In this document: positions 21,101-34,400 of the stretch, piece by piece
Layout of the letters: each line of letters begins with the position of its first letter
Position numbering within the stretch: the first letter of the stretch is position 1
Source of the DNA: Conus ventricosus
Lineage: Eukaryota > Mollusca > Gastropoda > Neogastropoda > Conidae
Reading direction: 5' to 3'
NCBI GenBank assembly: GCA_018398815.1
Contig: CM031614.1
Location: forward strand, 57,088,149 to 57,152,148
DNA length: 64,000 nt
The notes under the pieces: generated by a model
What the model was told of the DNA's origin: nothing
The model's input: the letters and a program-made list of their open reading frames with translations, nothing else
The model's database searches: none
Made by a program: the position numbers and the translations under genes

Positions 21101-22535
21101 GTCATTGTTCTAATCATCATCACTGTGAATTGTATGATTGTGCATTGTCGCTGTATTCTGTTGTCATTGTTCTAATCATCATCACTGTGAATTGTATGAT
21201 TGTGCTTTGTCGCTGTTTTCTGTCGTCATTGTTGTAATCATCATCACTGTGAATTGTATGATTGTGCTTTGTCGCTTTTCTGTTGTCATTGTTCTAATCA
21301 TCATCACTATGAATTGTATGATTGTGCTTTGTCGCTGTTTTCTGTTGTCATTGTAATCATCATCACTGTGAATTGTATGATTGTGCATTGTCGCTGTTTT
21401 CTGTTGTCATTGTTGTAATCATCATCACTATAATTGTATGATTGTGCATTGTCGCTGTTTTCTGTTGTCATTGTAATCATCATCACTGTGAATTGTATGA
21501 TTGTGCATTGTCGCTGTTTTCTGTTGTCCATTGTTGTAATCATCATCACTATGAATTGTATGATTGTGCATTGTCGCTGTTTTTCTGTTGTCATTGTAAT
21601 CATCATCACTGTGAATTGTATGATTGTGCTTTGTCGCTGTTTTCTGTTGTCATTGTAATCATCATCACTGTGAATTGTATGATTGTGCATTGTCGCTGTT
21701 TTCTGTTGCATTGTTGTAGTCATCATCACTATGAATTGTATGATTGTGCATTGTCGCTGTATTCTGTTGTCATTGTTCTAATCATCATCACTGTGAATTG
21801 TATGATTGTGCATTGTCGCTGTTTTCTGTTGTCATTGTAATCATCATCACTGTGAATTGAATGATTGTGCATTGTCGCTGTTTTCTGTTGTCATTGTTGT
21901 AGTCATCATCACTATGAATTGTATGATTGTGCATTGTCGCTGTATTCTGTTGTCATTGTTCTAAATCATCATCACTGTGAATTGTATGATTGTGCATTGT
22001 CGCTGTTTTCTGTTGTCATTGTAATCATCATCACTATGAATTGTATGATTGTGCATTGTCGCTGTTTTCTGTTGTCATTGTAATCATCATCACTATGAAT
22101 TGTATGATTGTGCATTGTCCCCTGTATTCTGGGTTTTCATTGTTGTAATCATCATCACTATGAATTGTATGATTGTGCATTGTCGCTGTTTTCTGTTGTC
22201 ATTGTTTTAATCATCATCACTATGAATTGTATGATTGTGCATTGTCGCTGTTTTCTGTTGTCATTGTAATCATCATCACTATGAATTGTATGATTGTGCA
22301 TTGTCGCTGTTTTCTGTTGTCATTGTTCTAATCATCATCACTATGAATTGTATGATTGTGCATTGTCTCTGTTGTCATTATCATCATCATCATTATAAGC
22401 TGGATTGTCACTATTTTCTGTTGTCATTCTCGTCATCATCATCATTATAATGTGGATGATTGTGCACTATTTTCTGTTGTCATTGTTGACATGGTCCTTA
22501 TAAACTGAATGGTGTTGACATTATCATTGTCGTCA
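18157..22535 (+). repeat. 4.3-kb minisatellite (~59/62-bp units) in an AP2A intron
   Basis: Roughly 70 units of GAATTGTATGATTGTGCATT, GTCGCTGTTTTCTGTTGTCA and TTGTTGTAATCATCATCACT. Variants differ at the linker (GTTGTAAT, GTTGTAGT, GTTCTAAT, GTAAT, ACTGTAAT), at CTGTTTTCTG or CTGTATTCTG, and at ACTGTG or ACTATG. Combinations of variants recur in the same order (for example near 20455, 20630, 21715 and 21890), so there is higher-order structure. The distal end decays from about 22370 and stops ~30 bp before exon 11. Open frames through it are a by-product of unit length. Confidence 0.95.
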
Positions 22536-22564
22536 TAATAACCTGGATGACTGGGTGTTGCCAG

Positions 22565-22699
22565 CTGCTGGGGTTTGGGGTGAGCATTCTGGACGGCATT
22601 GACCCCAACCCTGACAACTTTGTGTCCTCGGGCATCCTGCACACGCGCAACCAGCAGATCGGCTGTCTGGTCCGCCTGGAGCCCAACCGCCAGGCTGAG
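22565..22699 (+). CDS. AP2A: AP2A exon 11 of window (ear platform)
   Basis: A 135-nt exon encoding [19 protein letters not shown], then [20 protein letters not shown], then NRQAE. The expected phase-0 donor reads TCAGTG instead of GTCAGT, consistent with one missing G. A donor three bases later (GTGGGG) would add one serine. Confidence 0.9.
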
Positions 22700-23175
22700 T
22701 CAGTGGGGTGGGGTTTGAGCCCCTGTGTGTGCGTGTTGTGTGTGTGTGTGTATGTGTGTGTGTGAGTGTGTGCATGTGAGTGTATGCGTGTGTGATATAA
22801 AGTCGCCAGAAAAGTTTAGATAAATTTCAGGATTAGTGGAATGGCTCCAGTTCATTTCAGGACTGGGGACCTGTCATCACTGGCACCCCAGTGAATGTTT
22901 GTATTATTCTGTGTATGTGTGTGTGCTCACACGTTCCTCATGTTGTTGCCGAGTTTTTTGTGGATATTTTGAGATAACAAAAGAATCAGTATTAGAAACT
23001 TAGAGGTTCTTCAGTGTATGCGTGTGTGTATGCGTGTGTGTATGTGTGCATGCGTGATTCAGATGTGACCCATTTCCTCACTGCAGAAAAAAAAAGAAAA
23101 GATGTAACTGCCACTGCCAAAAATATTGAGCATGACAAATATCACAGTCCAGATCTGATGCTGTTGTTGTTCCAG
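22700..23175 (+). other. Last AP2A intron
   Basis: TG-rich stretches (22720-22790, 22910-23050). Nothing else seen. Confidence 0.6.
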
Positions 23176-23253
23176 ATGTATCGGTTAACGGTGCGGTCCA
23201 CAAAGACCTCGGTGGGGGAGACCCTCTGTGACCTGCTGGGGAGCCAGTTCTAA
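23176..23253 (+). CDS. AP2A: AP2A terminal coding exon
   Basis: After a TTCCAG acceptor this exon encodes MYRLTVRSTKTSVGETLCDL, then LGSQF and a TAA stop. This closely matches the C terminus of alpha-adaptins. Confidence 0.95.
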   Translation: MYRLTVRSTKTSVGETLCDLLGSQF

Positions 23254-23424
23254 CCGCTGCCACCACACTGTCGCTGGACATAGGACGGTCGTCTGGGGGG
23301 GGGGGGGGGGAGGGACCCTACCCCTACCCCCACCCCCATCCCTCTCTTCACCTGCTCTTTTCCACCTCCCTGCCCTCACCGCTGCCCCCCCCCCCCCTTC
23401 CCTCTTCCCCAACCTCTTCTCCAT

Positions 23425-23426
<2 letters not shown>

Positions 23427-23465
<39 letters not shown>
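23427..23465. repeat. Poly-C tract downstream of AP2A stop
   Basis: About 39 C in a row, 175 bp after the stop codon. Shorter G and C runs precede it (23294-23309, 23386-23397). Confidence 0.95.
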
Positions 23466-23727
23466 TGTCAAATTTCCCAAACCTCTCTTGTCTTGGGGCC
23501 AGTGTGAATTGTGTGTGAAGAATGATTGACTCCCAAGTGGTGGGAGGAGACGACATGATGGTAGAGATTTGAATTGTCCTGAGGGAGAACAGAGCGTCTG
23601 TGAACCTGGTCACAGATGTGTTTGTATGTCTGTGTGTCTGTCTGTATGTGTTGATGGCTTTGGCTGGAAGCTGCTGGCTTGACTTCATGGTGGACTGGGT
23701 CATGGGAAGCCTTGTTAGTGATGGAGT

Positions 23728-24110
23728 GTGTTTGACAAAGCCCTGGTAACGTCAGATCATGTTGCTGAAAGCCCCGTTGGGAACAGATTGTGTTTTAGGA
23801 AGAAATTTTTACGATTACAGAAAGCCCTGCGGCAGAAAGCTCTGTTAACAGCAGAGAAGTTGCAAAAAGCCATGTTAGCAGTAGATGGTGTTGTAGAAAG
23901 CCCTGTTAACAACAGATTGTGTTGTAGGATGCTCTTTTAAAAGGTTACGAAAGCCCTGCCAGCAACAGACGGTTCTGTAGAACAACAGACGGTTTTGTCG
24001 AATGTTAATGCTGGATTGTGTTGTATTAATAAGAAGAGTTGTTAATGCGGATTGTGTCGTAAGAAGTGATGTTAATGCAGGTAGTCTTGTAGGCACTGCT
24101 GTCAGAGAGA
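23728..24110. repeat. Degenerate ~36-bp tandem repeat
   Basis: Repeated GAAAGCCCTGTTAACAACAG and ATTGTGTTGTAGG variants. Probably in the 3' UTR. Confidence 0.6.
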
Positions 24111-25179
24111 CACTGCTGTCAGATAGAGTTCAGGGCACTGGGATCATAGTGGCACCATGGTAGTTCAGCGTCCCTAGATGATTAATGCAGCAGACTCTTT
24201 GGCAAATAAAATGTGGGAGAGGGCACGGTGTGATCAGAGTGGCTAGGGATAATCAGGAGGTAAACTAAATCTGATCTGACTCGGATTTGGGAAGCCCTGT
24301 CAGTTCATTTGGTGTTGGTGACAAACATTCCCAGGTTGTGAGAGGAGGACTGACCTAGTGGACATTCTGTATAGACAGATGTTTTTTTTTCCCTTGGGGG
24401 GGGGGGGGGGGGGGGGTTGGAGGATTACTTGGCATGGGACTGTCGCGTGTGCAATGTGAGTGTGTGTGGCCGACCCATTTTTCCAATCATGGTCACTCTT
24501 TAGACAGAGCACAGAGAAATTCTGCAGGCTTACAGTGATCCATCTTTGTCAGACAAGGAAGGATCTGTCCTCAAGCAGGAGAAGTTGTGGATGCATTAGT
24601 CAGATCGTTCTCTCCAAGTCTGAGGCTATGTGACTCAGAAATATGTTTTGAATGCCCAGGTTTAAGAGATGTGGCTTGTTCATTGTCAGGTCCAGGTGGT
24701 CTGCCCCCAAACGTGTGTCGTCAACGGTGGATGGAGTGTGTATGGCTATTTTGAACCGTAATGAGCTGGTTTGAGTTAAAGTGGATTAAAAAAAGAATGT
24801 AAGCTAGTAAGATCATTCCATGAGGTTTTATAAAACACTGTAACAATGTAGAGGAGAAGCAAACTGCTATATCTAGTCGTTTGGTCATTGTTTGTTTTTT
24901 TCCCTATGTCGTGAGATTTGTATCTGTGGTTTTTTTTTATATAGAGATATATTTTAATGTTTTGAGAGTTATCGTCTGTGGTCTATTTGTCAGTGGTTGA
25001 TTTTACTTGCAGCTGTTTGCTTGTAGAGCCACTGTAACCCAACCATCCAGAAAACTTGCAGTATTATTTGATAGCATGGGGTGCATCCTGTGTTTCAACT
25101 GACAGTTGAAGAATCGATCGTGTGGAGACAGGGATCAAACTGAGCTTTGCGGAGGAACTGCTATTTCCTTGCCATGCCA

Positions 25180-25365
25180 TTCCCACAGTTCCTTCAATGC
25201 CTGCAACTCTCTTCATTGGCCTACAGTTCCTTCAATGCCTGCAACTCTCTTCATTGGCCTACAGTTCATTCAATGCCTACAGGTCATCCAGCCGCCTACA
25301 GTTTATTAATGCCTGCAGTTCTCAGTGCCTACAGTTTATTCAACGCCAGCAGTTCATCCGTTGTG
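25180..25365. repeat. ~38-bp tandem repeat
   Basis: CAGTTCCTTCAATGCCTGCA followed by ACTCTCTTCATTGGCCTA occurs in two good and two or three degenerate copies. Confidence 0.8.
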
Positions 25366-28300
25366 CATAAGGGGGTGGAACTCGTCTGGTTCCATAGAGG
25401 GAGCAACAGAACCAATACAAGGATGCCAGTAATTCAGGATGAACAGACCTGAAAACCACCCAGTTGTTTTCTTTTGGTCTCCCCAGTTTGTTCTCTTTTC
25501 TCCAGTGACACAGGCTTGTGCCAGACATGAAAGTCATCAGTCCTAGGAAAGTCGGAGGCACAAATTCTTTGCAGTGTCAGTCTGCAGCACTGAAAAGTAT
25601 GTTGGTGTAGATCCTGTTAGAGGACAAATCAGAATCAGGAATTAGACGGAAAACAAATCAAGCTTTTTTTTTTTCGTCTCCGAGCTTGAACACACATCAG
25701 TTTCTTTTTTTTTTTTTTTTTTTTCCACACTTTGTTTCTAACTTAAAACCTGAAAAATGTTTTTAATCTAACAAGTGTAAACCTACACAGTGGTACAGAG
25801 GGTTGCAAGTTCTCTCTGTTGCTGTGTCAGGATGGGAAAAAGCCACGGGGTGTCACTGCTCTGTGAGACTTCTGGTGTCCGTCACCGTCGCTTAAACCTG
25901 TCGTCTGATAACTTGCTACAGGGCACTGGTGTGCATGGTTTGAAGTCCTGTTGACTCGTGATAGGGTCCTGGAAATGGATGAGGCCATGGTCAACCTGCT
26001 TGGAGAAACTGTACAAGGTCTGGCTTGTTGGTGATGAGGGACTGGCGGCATGTGTTGAGGTCATGAGAGTGAAGATGTGGATCTCTTGGCCCATAGAGTT
26101 CCTGGTGCCGAGGTGGTAGAGGCTATCCTGATGGGGATGATGCAGCCAGTCCGACGTTGAATCATTCCGGATAGAGTTGTAAGTCAGTGTTGTGGGGGCT
26201 AGGGGGTGTCACTGGTCTCTCTGTAGCTAGGCTGTAGTCTGACCATAATGTAGACAAAGTTTTATCTTTGGTGTCTGTCCGTGGTTTCTCTGGATGTCTG
26301 TGAGAGGATTCTGATCTTCATGGCTGGCTGACTCCTGCATCAAGGCATTGGGGGGGATCCCCATAGCGCCTCAACGTTGCCGAACATTGTGTGTGTGCGT
26401 TTTTTTAAAACGTCGTTCATTATGCAGGTAGTGATTGTGACATGACTCTGTAGAAGGTGTGTGGTAGTGTAGGTGCTGTGTAGCAGTTGTTCATGTTAGT
26501 TGTTGTTGAACAGGATGGAAGAGGGCAGCAGTCACACTGCCCCCTGTCTGTGATCCTGTATTGCTCACTGTGCTCCTCCCATCTCACCAGGAGATTGTCT
26601 GCGTGGAAGACTCATTGGACTGGATTTTGTATACTGTGTGTTTCCAATGTAGTTTTCATTTTTATACCACCCTGCTCTCTGGCTGCCTGTGGCTGCCTGT
26701 CCTTAACAGAAGGAGCAGTCAACATGAGGCGTTTGCTTTGGGGTCTGTATCTCATCAACATTTTCACTTTTGTTTGTTTGTTTTTTTTGGTAATGATAGA
26801 TTTAGAAGTTCGCATAAACAGCACATTGATGCCTGCATCAGGGGAGGCAACTGAATCCAGGTGGCATGCATAAGAAGAGGGAACTGAATCCAGGCGGTGT
26901 CAAACAGGGTTGGACAGTGAAGCTGAAGCGCTCAGACTGAACGGGCAAGGGGACGGCACTAACTCGCTGCGGTATAGCAACCAGCAGAAAACGAGCAGTT
27001 TGTAGCTGTGGTTGATGGGCAATGCAGAACAGCGGGGTCTGTAGGCGAACAGTGCATTGTGGGACAGACTGGGCATGGACTGCACGACTGGTTTGCTCTG
27101 GGTGGCCTAGCTGCTTTTTGTCACTGGCGTTTCTGGTTGATTTGCTTTGTGTGTGTGTGTGGTTTTGTTTTTGCCACAATAAGTGGTGTTTTTTTTAAAG
27201 TTGTGTCCATAATGTTGAAGTCTGGCTGTTGATAGTACTGGTTTTGCAGCAATGACTGTCTTGTTATGTACTTGACATGTGTAGTTGTTGGATGTGGTTG
27301 CTAAAATTTTGAGTCATTTTATGGTAAGGTTCATCATAGTGATATAGACTCGGAGGCCAGACATCAGACATTTTTTGATGGTGTGATTTTTGATCAAGCT
27401 TTAAGTGTCGAGATTGTCTCTCCTCCCTTCATTTTGAACCCCCTCGTCTCCTTCTCCATTCCCCCCCCTGGCTCTGGATGTAATGATTCACTGGCTGCAG
27501 GTCTGTGTTCCCTTTGGCCATCATGTTTCATGTCTGACTGTAGTGGTAGCATCAGACTTTGGATGTGAAATGATGGTAGTATAAATGGAACAACAAAACT
27601 TGCTCATTTCTTAATTTGTTGCTGTTTTCCAAGGCTTGCTTTCATTTTTTCGCATTTTGTTCAACCATTCTCCGTAACGACCATCAAGAAGCAGGTTCAG
27701 GGAAGCAGTTCACTTTAAAGCGCTACTCTGTCCATGTTGAGTGTATTCCCATCTTTATAATCCTTGCCCCTCCCCCCCTCCTCCCCGATGTGAATGGGGG
27801 AAATGATGGGCAGGTGTGCTGCCAGAGGGCAGTTGGACTCTCCCCATGCAGGAGCTGGTATGAGTCAGGCTTCAGGATGTTGTGTAGCCAGTCTTGGTTC
27901 TTTGCCCTCCCCCAGAGACTTTCAAGAAATAAATACATGAATGGACAAGAAGAAAAGACAATGCTTGGTGAAGCCCCTGTGGGCATTGAAAGTCATAAGA
28001 CATGCACCGAGTTGGTTCTGGGTCCGGTGCTCAGTGTTTTTGATGGACTGTTGACTTAATTGTCTGTACCTCCCTCATGGGGAAAACAGTGCATGAGCAT
28101 CAGCAACCTAGGACTAGGAGGCCTGCTGTTTTCATTTGTGTTTTTCTTTTTTTTTTTCTTTTTTTTTTTAACTTCTTGTTTTCCTTGATAACACTCCGAA
28201 CATAACATATGTAACTTTTGCTCATTTAAAGGAAAGGTGACGGTCATCAGTCTGCCGTTTTTGTGTCTCTGAGACTGTCGGGTCTATCTCGGCAAAGTAA

Positions 28301-30359
28301 TCCAGCATTAGAACCGATCTTCAGGGTTCGTAGAATCCCACTTGCTCTGCCCATTACCTTCCCTGCCCGTCTCGTTGGTGGCCATTCTTTTGTCGTCGAG
28401 TGGGAGGGCATGGGGGAGGGAGTGAGTGGGGGTGGAGAGATGGGAGGGGAAGGGTGGAGGGGTAGGGGAAAAAGGGCAGCAGATATACCTTATCTCTCAA
28501 TGGTCAGGGAAATGCAATCCAGGATTTTGTACATTCCGCTCGTCACTGTTCACTCACTGGTTTTATTCAGCTCATGTGTGTAACATCAAGTTTTGTTGGG
28601 TGATTTGCCCTTATGTGACCGCCACATGAAACATCTGCAGAACTTGGTGGGGTTGGCAGAAAGGAGGGGGGGGGGGGGGGGCATCTAAAGTGAGCGCATT
28701 TATGATGTGTTACGGAGGTGTCTGTGGTGACAGCATTGTTTGAGGTATTCCTTAGCATGTTGAGCACTTTTTGTTGTGCCATGGTGACAGTGTATTTGGG
28801 TTTTTGTCCCTTCTGTTCATGTGTGCAGTTGTGGTTAGGTTTTTGTCTCGTTTTGTTTCCCTTTTGTTTAATGTAAGGGTGTGGTGATTTGTTTTTTTTC
28901 TTAATCTTTATTCCAGCCCTCAATCGCGTACGTTGAGTTTTTGAGTTAAGGAAAGGAGGTTGGATGAACATGTTATTTTCACTTTACAGAGGAAGCGGAC
29001 AGAGAAAGATTTTTGTATGCTTTATTTCGTTTGTTTCACAACCACAAGTCTTTTTTTTTTTATTTGAGCTGTCCTGCACTCATTGGTCCCAATTTGAAAA
29101 CATTGTGTGTGTCACTAAATTGTATTTTTGAAGATGGAAAAAAAAAGTCCTAAAGAGCGGCATTAGGACCGGCTTGGCAGTATGTTTCCTGGGTCACATT
29201 TGTGTGACAGACGACCGTGCTCAGATTTCTGAAGTTTTGCTTGATATATGTGTGTGTGTTTTTTTTTTTAAAAACAGCAACTAAAGTACAGCAGTCTGCT
29301 CAGCTGAGTTTCATATGTTAGCATTGGCTGTTGACTGGGAGATGTTTCTCACTCTTGTTTCAAGATATTTAATTCCCATAATACTCATTTCTTTTTTTTT
29401 TTTTTCCATTTTGTTAATGGAATTATTTTAGGGGTGGGTGTGGGAGGGGTGAGCATTTCTTTTTATTCTGTTTACAGAAGCCTACTTTTCAGTTATATTT
29501 ATTTTGTTTACATTGAGGATCGTTTTTAACGAAGTTAGTAAACGGAATGCATAACCATATCAATATGAATTACAATTGCATTTTGTGCTTCTCTCTCCCT
29601 CCATCCGTCTGTCTTCCTCCTCCTCTTGCCCTCTCTCTCTCTCTCTCTCTCTGTCTGTCTTTTATTTAACAATGAAGGGAGAGCTAGTTTCAGGATGACC
29701 GGACAGAGCTGCGCTGTGGGTCTATGGACATGTGGATGAGCAGAACAGGGGGTGGGGACATCTGTCAGTCCTTCACACAGGTTCTGGTTCATATGTTCCC
29801 ACAGGCATTCTGAAAGGAGAGCGCTCAATGGCTTGACTGTTGCTGTTTGTTTTGATTTGGTTTTCGTTTTCTTAATTTTTACCTTGCTTCCCATCGAATG
29901 CTGTTTGTGTCTCTGTATAAGATGCTAGTTTGTCTTTACCAATTTTATTACCCCTGTGTTTTACACCCTTTCTCTTTCCCTCTGTAACGAATAGTTTTGT
30001 CCGTTGCACCGACTAGTTCTACATAGTCATTCTGTAGAATTTTTCGTATGTTTTTTAAAACTTGTCATGATATTTAAGATGTGTATGTAGACAAAGCCAT
30101 TAGTGGAAGGATGTCGGATAACAGTAGGTTCATACACTACCTGTTTCATATACCTGTGTATACCATGAGCACATGTACTGTGATGTGATGTTTGTTGTCT
30201 ATGTTGTATGTGCGTGCATATAGATATGTATATCTTACGGACATGTACACAGTCATCATCATGATCAGTCATTTTTGGCTCATCAGTTTGTGCATGTGTT
30301 CGCAGAGGGAGTCGATTGGCTTCCACTCATGCACGTTACGGTGTGGATGTGAGCGATGA

Positions 30360-30365
30360 AATAAA
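30360..30365 (+). terminator. Candidate poly(A) signal AATAAA
   Basis: AATAAA is followed within ~40 nt by a GT-rich stretch (GGCTCTGTGTGGT), the usual arrangement for cleavage and polyadenylation. It is the last good signal before the intergenic minisatellite. Confidence 0.4.
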
Positions 30366-30385
30366 GTGAAAAAATACTCTGGAGT

Positions 30386-31412
30386 GAGGCTCTGTGTGGT
30401 AAGATGTGCGCTGCTTCTGAGTTAACGTGTGTGTGTGTGTGTGTGAGAGTTGAATGCATCTGAATGCCTTGGGACCATTACATGAGCCGGAGACATGAAG
30501 ACGTCAGAGGGCAACCTCCACCTCCCTCCTCCACCTCTTCTCTTTTCATGCATACCTCAGCTCTAAATGGCATTTTTCATCAGCCATGTGATGTTAGCTG
30601 CTAAAGTTGAAGAAGGAATTATGCGTGCCTCAACTTTTACGCTTCCCTTCTTCCCCACTCCCGCCCCCTACACACCACCTGCCCCTATGTCTCTTTTGTG
30701 CTTTCCTCTCCTCCACCCTCCTTTAACCACACTCCAATCCCCTTTCCTCTGCACCTTCCATCAAGATTGGGGTAAACAAATGCAAATCAATAAACGAGAA
30801 TATTCCCACATCTTGCCTTCTAATGAATACATAGGGTATCTCTCAATTGTAAACCTAGTATAAACTCTCCCACCCCAGACTGCAATGTTTTTGGCTTGTA
30901 TGCTTGTGTGTTTGCTGGTACTCAATGCTTTAGAAATAGGAACCCCCTCCCACCCTCTGCTCAGCTCCACCCTCTCCTCATTCCCTGAGTTCTCCCCCTT
31001 TTTGGATGAGCTGAGCCATCTTGTAATGAGGTGTGCGACACATTTTATCTGCTGTTAGCCAGGATCAAAACTCCCCAAACACAGGAATACCAGTTGAAAG
31101 GAGATAATGAGCAATAGTTTTTTTCTCTTTCAAATAAATAGTAGGTTTCCAGAAAATCCAAGCTTTCAACTTAACATGGTCCGATAAATGTAGATATCTT
31201 TCATTTTTAGGTGAATGGAGTTACTCCCTTCACAATTTGTGGTAAAACACTTCAACGTGTTACACACAGTCCGTTTAAGTTCTTTTCCTTTCATCCAAGA
31301 AGAATTTGAAAAAAGGAAGTTAAGCAGTATCGATCAGTTTGATATAATAAGAAAATTAAATTATCGTAACCAGAATCAAAACTTAACGTCCTTATGTTGA
31401 TTTGAACCTTTA
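30386..31412. other. Intergenic stretch
   Basis: No gene, RNA or element signature is seen. A short TG microsatellite lies near 30427-30444. Confidence 0.5.
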
Positions 31413-34400
31413 AGGCACTGTCGGTACAGACATTACAGAGGGAGTGGAGACCTATGTATGAGGCACTGTACAGAACATTACAAGGGGTAGTGGAGACCTT
31501 GTATGAGGCATTGTACAGACATAAGGGAGAGTGGAGACCTGTGTATGAGGCAACTGTCGGCACAGACATTACAGGGAGAGTGGAGACCTGTGTATGAGGC
31601 ACTGTCGGTACAGACATTACAAGGGGAGTGGAGACCTGTGTATTAGGCACTGTACAGACATTCCAGGGAGAGTGGAGACCTGTGTATGAGGCACTGTACA
31701 GACATTACAGGGGGAGTGGAGACCTGTGTATGAGGCACTGTACAGACATTACACGGGGAGTGGAGACCTGTGTATGAGGCACTGTACAGACATTACAGGG
31801 AGAGTGGAGACCTGTGTATGAGGCACTGTACAGACATTACACGGGGAGTGGAGACCTGTGTATGAGGCACTGTACAGACATTATACGGGGAGTGGAGACC
31901 TGTGTATGAGGCACTGTACAGACATTACAAGGGGAGTGGAGACGTATGTATGAGGCACTGTCGGTACAGACATTACAAGGAGAGTGGAGACCTGTGTATG
32001 AGGCACTGTACAGACATTACAGGCGGAGTGGAGACCTGTGTATGGCACTGTCGGTACAGACATTACAGGGAGAGTGGAGACCTGTGTATGAGGCACTGTA
32101 CATACTTACAGGGGGAGTGGAGACCTGTGTATGAGGCAATGTACAAACAGTGCAGGGAGAGTGAAGACCTGTGTATGAGGCACTGTACAGACATTACACG
32201 GGGAGTGGGAGACCTGTGTATGAGGCACTGTACAGACATTACACGGGGAGTGGAGACCTGTGTATGAGGCACTGTACAGACATTACAAGGGGGAGTGGAG
32301 ACCTGTATGAGGCACTGTACAGACATTACAAGGGGGAGTGGAGACCTGTGTATGAGGCACTGTACAGACATTACAAGGGGGAGTGGAGACCTGTGTATGA
32401 GGCACTGTACAGACATTACAAGGGGGAGTGGAGACCTGTATGAGGCACTGTACAGACATTACAAGGGGGAGTGGAGACCTGTGTTGAGGCACTGTACAGA
32501 CATTACAAGGGGAGTGGAGACCTGTGTATGAGGCACTGTACAGACATTACACGTGGGAGTGGAGACCTGTGTATGAGGCACTGTCAATACAGACATTACA
32601 GGGAGAGTGGAGACCTGTTGTGAGGCACTGTCAGTACAGACATTACATGGGCTATGGGGACCTGTGTATGAGGCACTGTACAGACATTACAGGGGGGATG
32701 GAGACCTGTGTATGAGGCACTGTACAGACATTACAGGGGAATGGAGACCTATGTATGAGGCACTGTCAGTACAGACATTGCAGAGGGAATGGAGACCTAT
32801 GTATGAGGCACTGTCAGTACAGACATTACAGAGGGAGTGGAGACCTATGTATGAGGCACTGTCGGTACAGACATTACAGAGGGAGGGTAGACCTATGTAT
32901 GAGGCATTGTACAGACATTACAAGGGGTAGTGGAGACCTATATATGAGGCACTGTCAGTACAGACATCACAGGGAAGTGGAAGCCTGTGTATGAGGCACT
33001 GTCAGTACAGACATTGCAGGGGAATGGCGACCTATGTATGAGCCTGTCCAGTACAGACATTACAGGGGGAATGGAGACCTATGTATGAGGCACTGTACAG
33101 ACATTACAGGGGAATGGAGACCTATGTATGAGGCACTGTCAGTACAGACATTCCAGGGGGAGTGGAGACCTATGTATGAGGCACTGTACAGACATTACAG
33201 GGGGAGTGGAGACCTATGCATGAGACACTGTACAGACATTACAAGGGGGAGTGAAGACCTATGTATGAGGCACTATACAGACATTACAAGGGGGAGTGAG
33301 ACCTGTGTATGAGGCACTGTACAGACATTACAAGGGGGAGTGAAGACCTATGTATGAGGCACTGTACAGACATTACAAGGTGGAATGAAGACCTATGTAT
33401 GAGGCACTGTACAGACATTACAAAGTGGAGTGAAGACCTATGTATGAGGCACTGTACAGACATCACAAAGGGGAGGTGAAGATCTATGTATGAGGCAATG
33501 TACAGACATTACAGGGGAGTGGAGACCTATGCATGAGGCACTGTACAGACATTACATGGGAGTGGAGACCTGTATGAAGCACTGTACAGACATTACAGGG
33601 GGAGTGGAGACCTGTGTATGAGGCACTGTACAGACATTACAGGGGGAGTGCAGACCTATGTATGAGGCACTGTACAGACATTACACGGGGAAGTGCAGAC
33701 CTGTGTATGAGGCACTGTACAGACATTACAGGGGAGTGCAGACCTATGTATGAGGCACTGTCAGTACAGACATTACAGGGGGAATGGAGACCTATGCATG
33801 AGGCACTGTACAGATATTACAAGGGCTAGTGGAGACCTATGCTTGAGGCATTGTACAGACATTATAAGAGATAGTGGAGACCTATGTATGAGGCACTGTC
33901 AGGACAGACATTACAGGGGTAGTGGAGACTATGCATGAGGCACTGTCAGTACAGACATAACCAGGAAGGTGGAGACCTATGTAAGAGACACTGTCAGTGT
34001 AGACACTACAGGGGGGTGGAAACCTATGTATAAGGCACTGCACAGACATTACAAGGGGGAGTGGAGACCTATGTATGAGGCACTGTCAGTACAGACATTC
34101 CAGGGGAGAGTGGAGACCTATGTATAAGGCACTGTACAGACATTACAAGGGGGAGTGGAGGACCTATGTATGGGCACTGTACAGACATTCCAGAGGGAAT
34201 GGAGACCTATGTATGAGGCACTGTCAGTACAGACTTCCAGGGGGATGGGAGACCTATGTATGAGGCACTGTACAGACATTACAAGGGTGAGTGAAGACCT
34301 ATGTATGAGGCACTGTACAGACATTACAAGGGGGAGTGAAGACCTATGTATGAGGCACTATACAGACATTACAAGGGGGAGTGAAGACCTGTGTATGAGG

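Larger units (their letters stand above)
595..23253 (+). other. AP2A: AP-2 complex subunit alpha gene, 3' half (12 coding exons)
   Basis: Alpha-adaptin is a large subunit of the AP-2 adaptor. It binds PIP2 and dileucine cargo through its trunk and recruits accessory proteins of clathrin-mediated endocytosis through its C-terminal ear at the plasma membrane. Twelve exons in order give the end of the helical trunk ([50 protein letters not shown]), the lysine-rich end of the trunk ([20 protein letters not shown]), a Gly/Ser/Pro hinge with ADLLGLD and FLVDVFGE, and the two-part ear ending in a Leu-Leu-Gly-Ser-Gln-Phe C terminus like that of known alpha-adaptins. The 5' half lies upstream of the window. 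Splice phases agree across all junctions once several one-base indels are allowed for (exons starting 12026, 13544, 15719, 16355, 18042 and the donor near 22699). These are probably sequencing errors, although a decaying duplicate cannot be excluded. Introns hold a DIRS element and many minisatellites. Confidence 0.95.
23254..30385 (+). other. AP2A: Putative long AP2A 3' UTR / downstream region
   Basis: No coding exon is recognised in this ~7.1 kb. It contains poly-C and poly-G runs (23427-23465, ~24399-24416, ~28664-28681), two small degenerate tandem repeats, many T-runs and several AATAAA motifs (about 24206, 27926, 30360). A long 3' UTR is plausible, but transcript data would be needed to choose the end. 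The nearer AATAAA sites could be used instead. Confidence 0.4.

Noticed and set aside
18157..22450. Cys/His-rich ORFs (e.g. 20287-20691) in the minisatellite
   Set aside because: They appear in several frames and both strands as a result of ~62-bp periodicity. The sequence lies in an AP2A intron.
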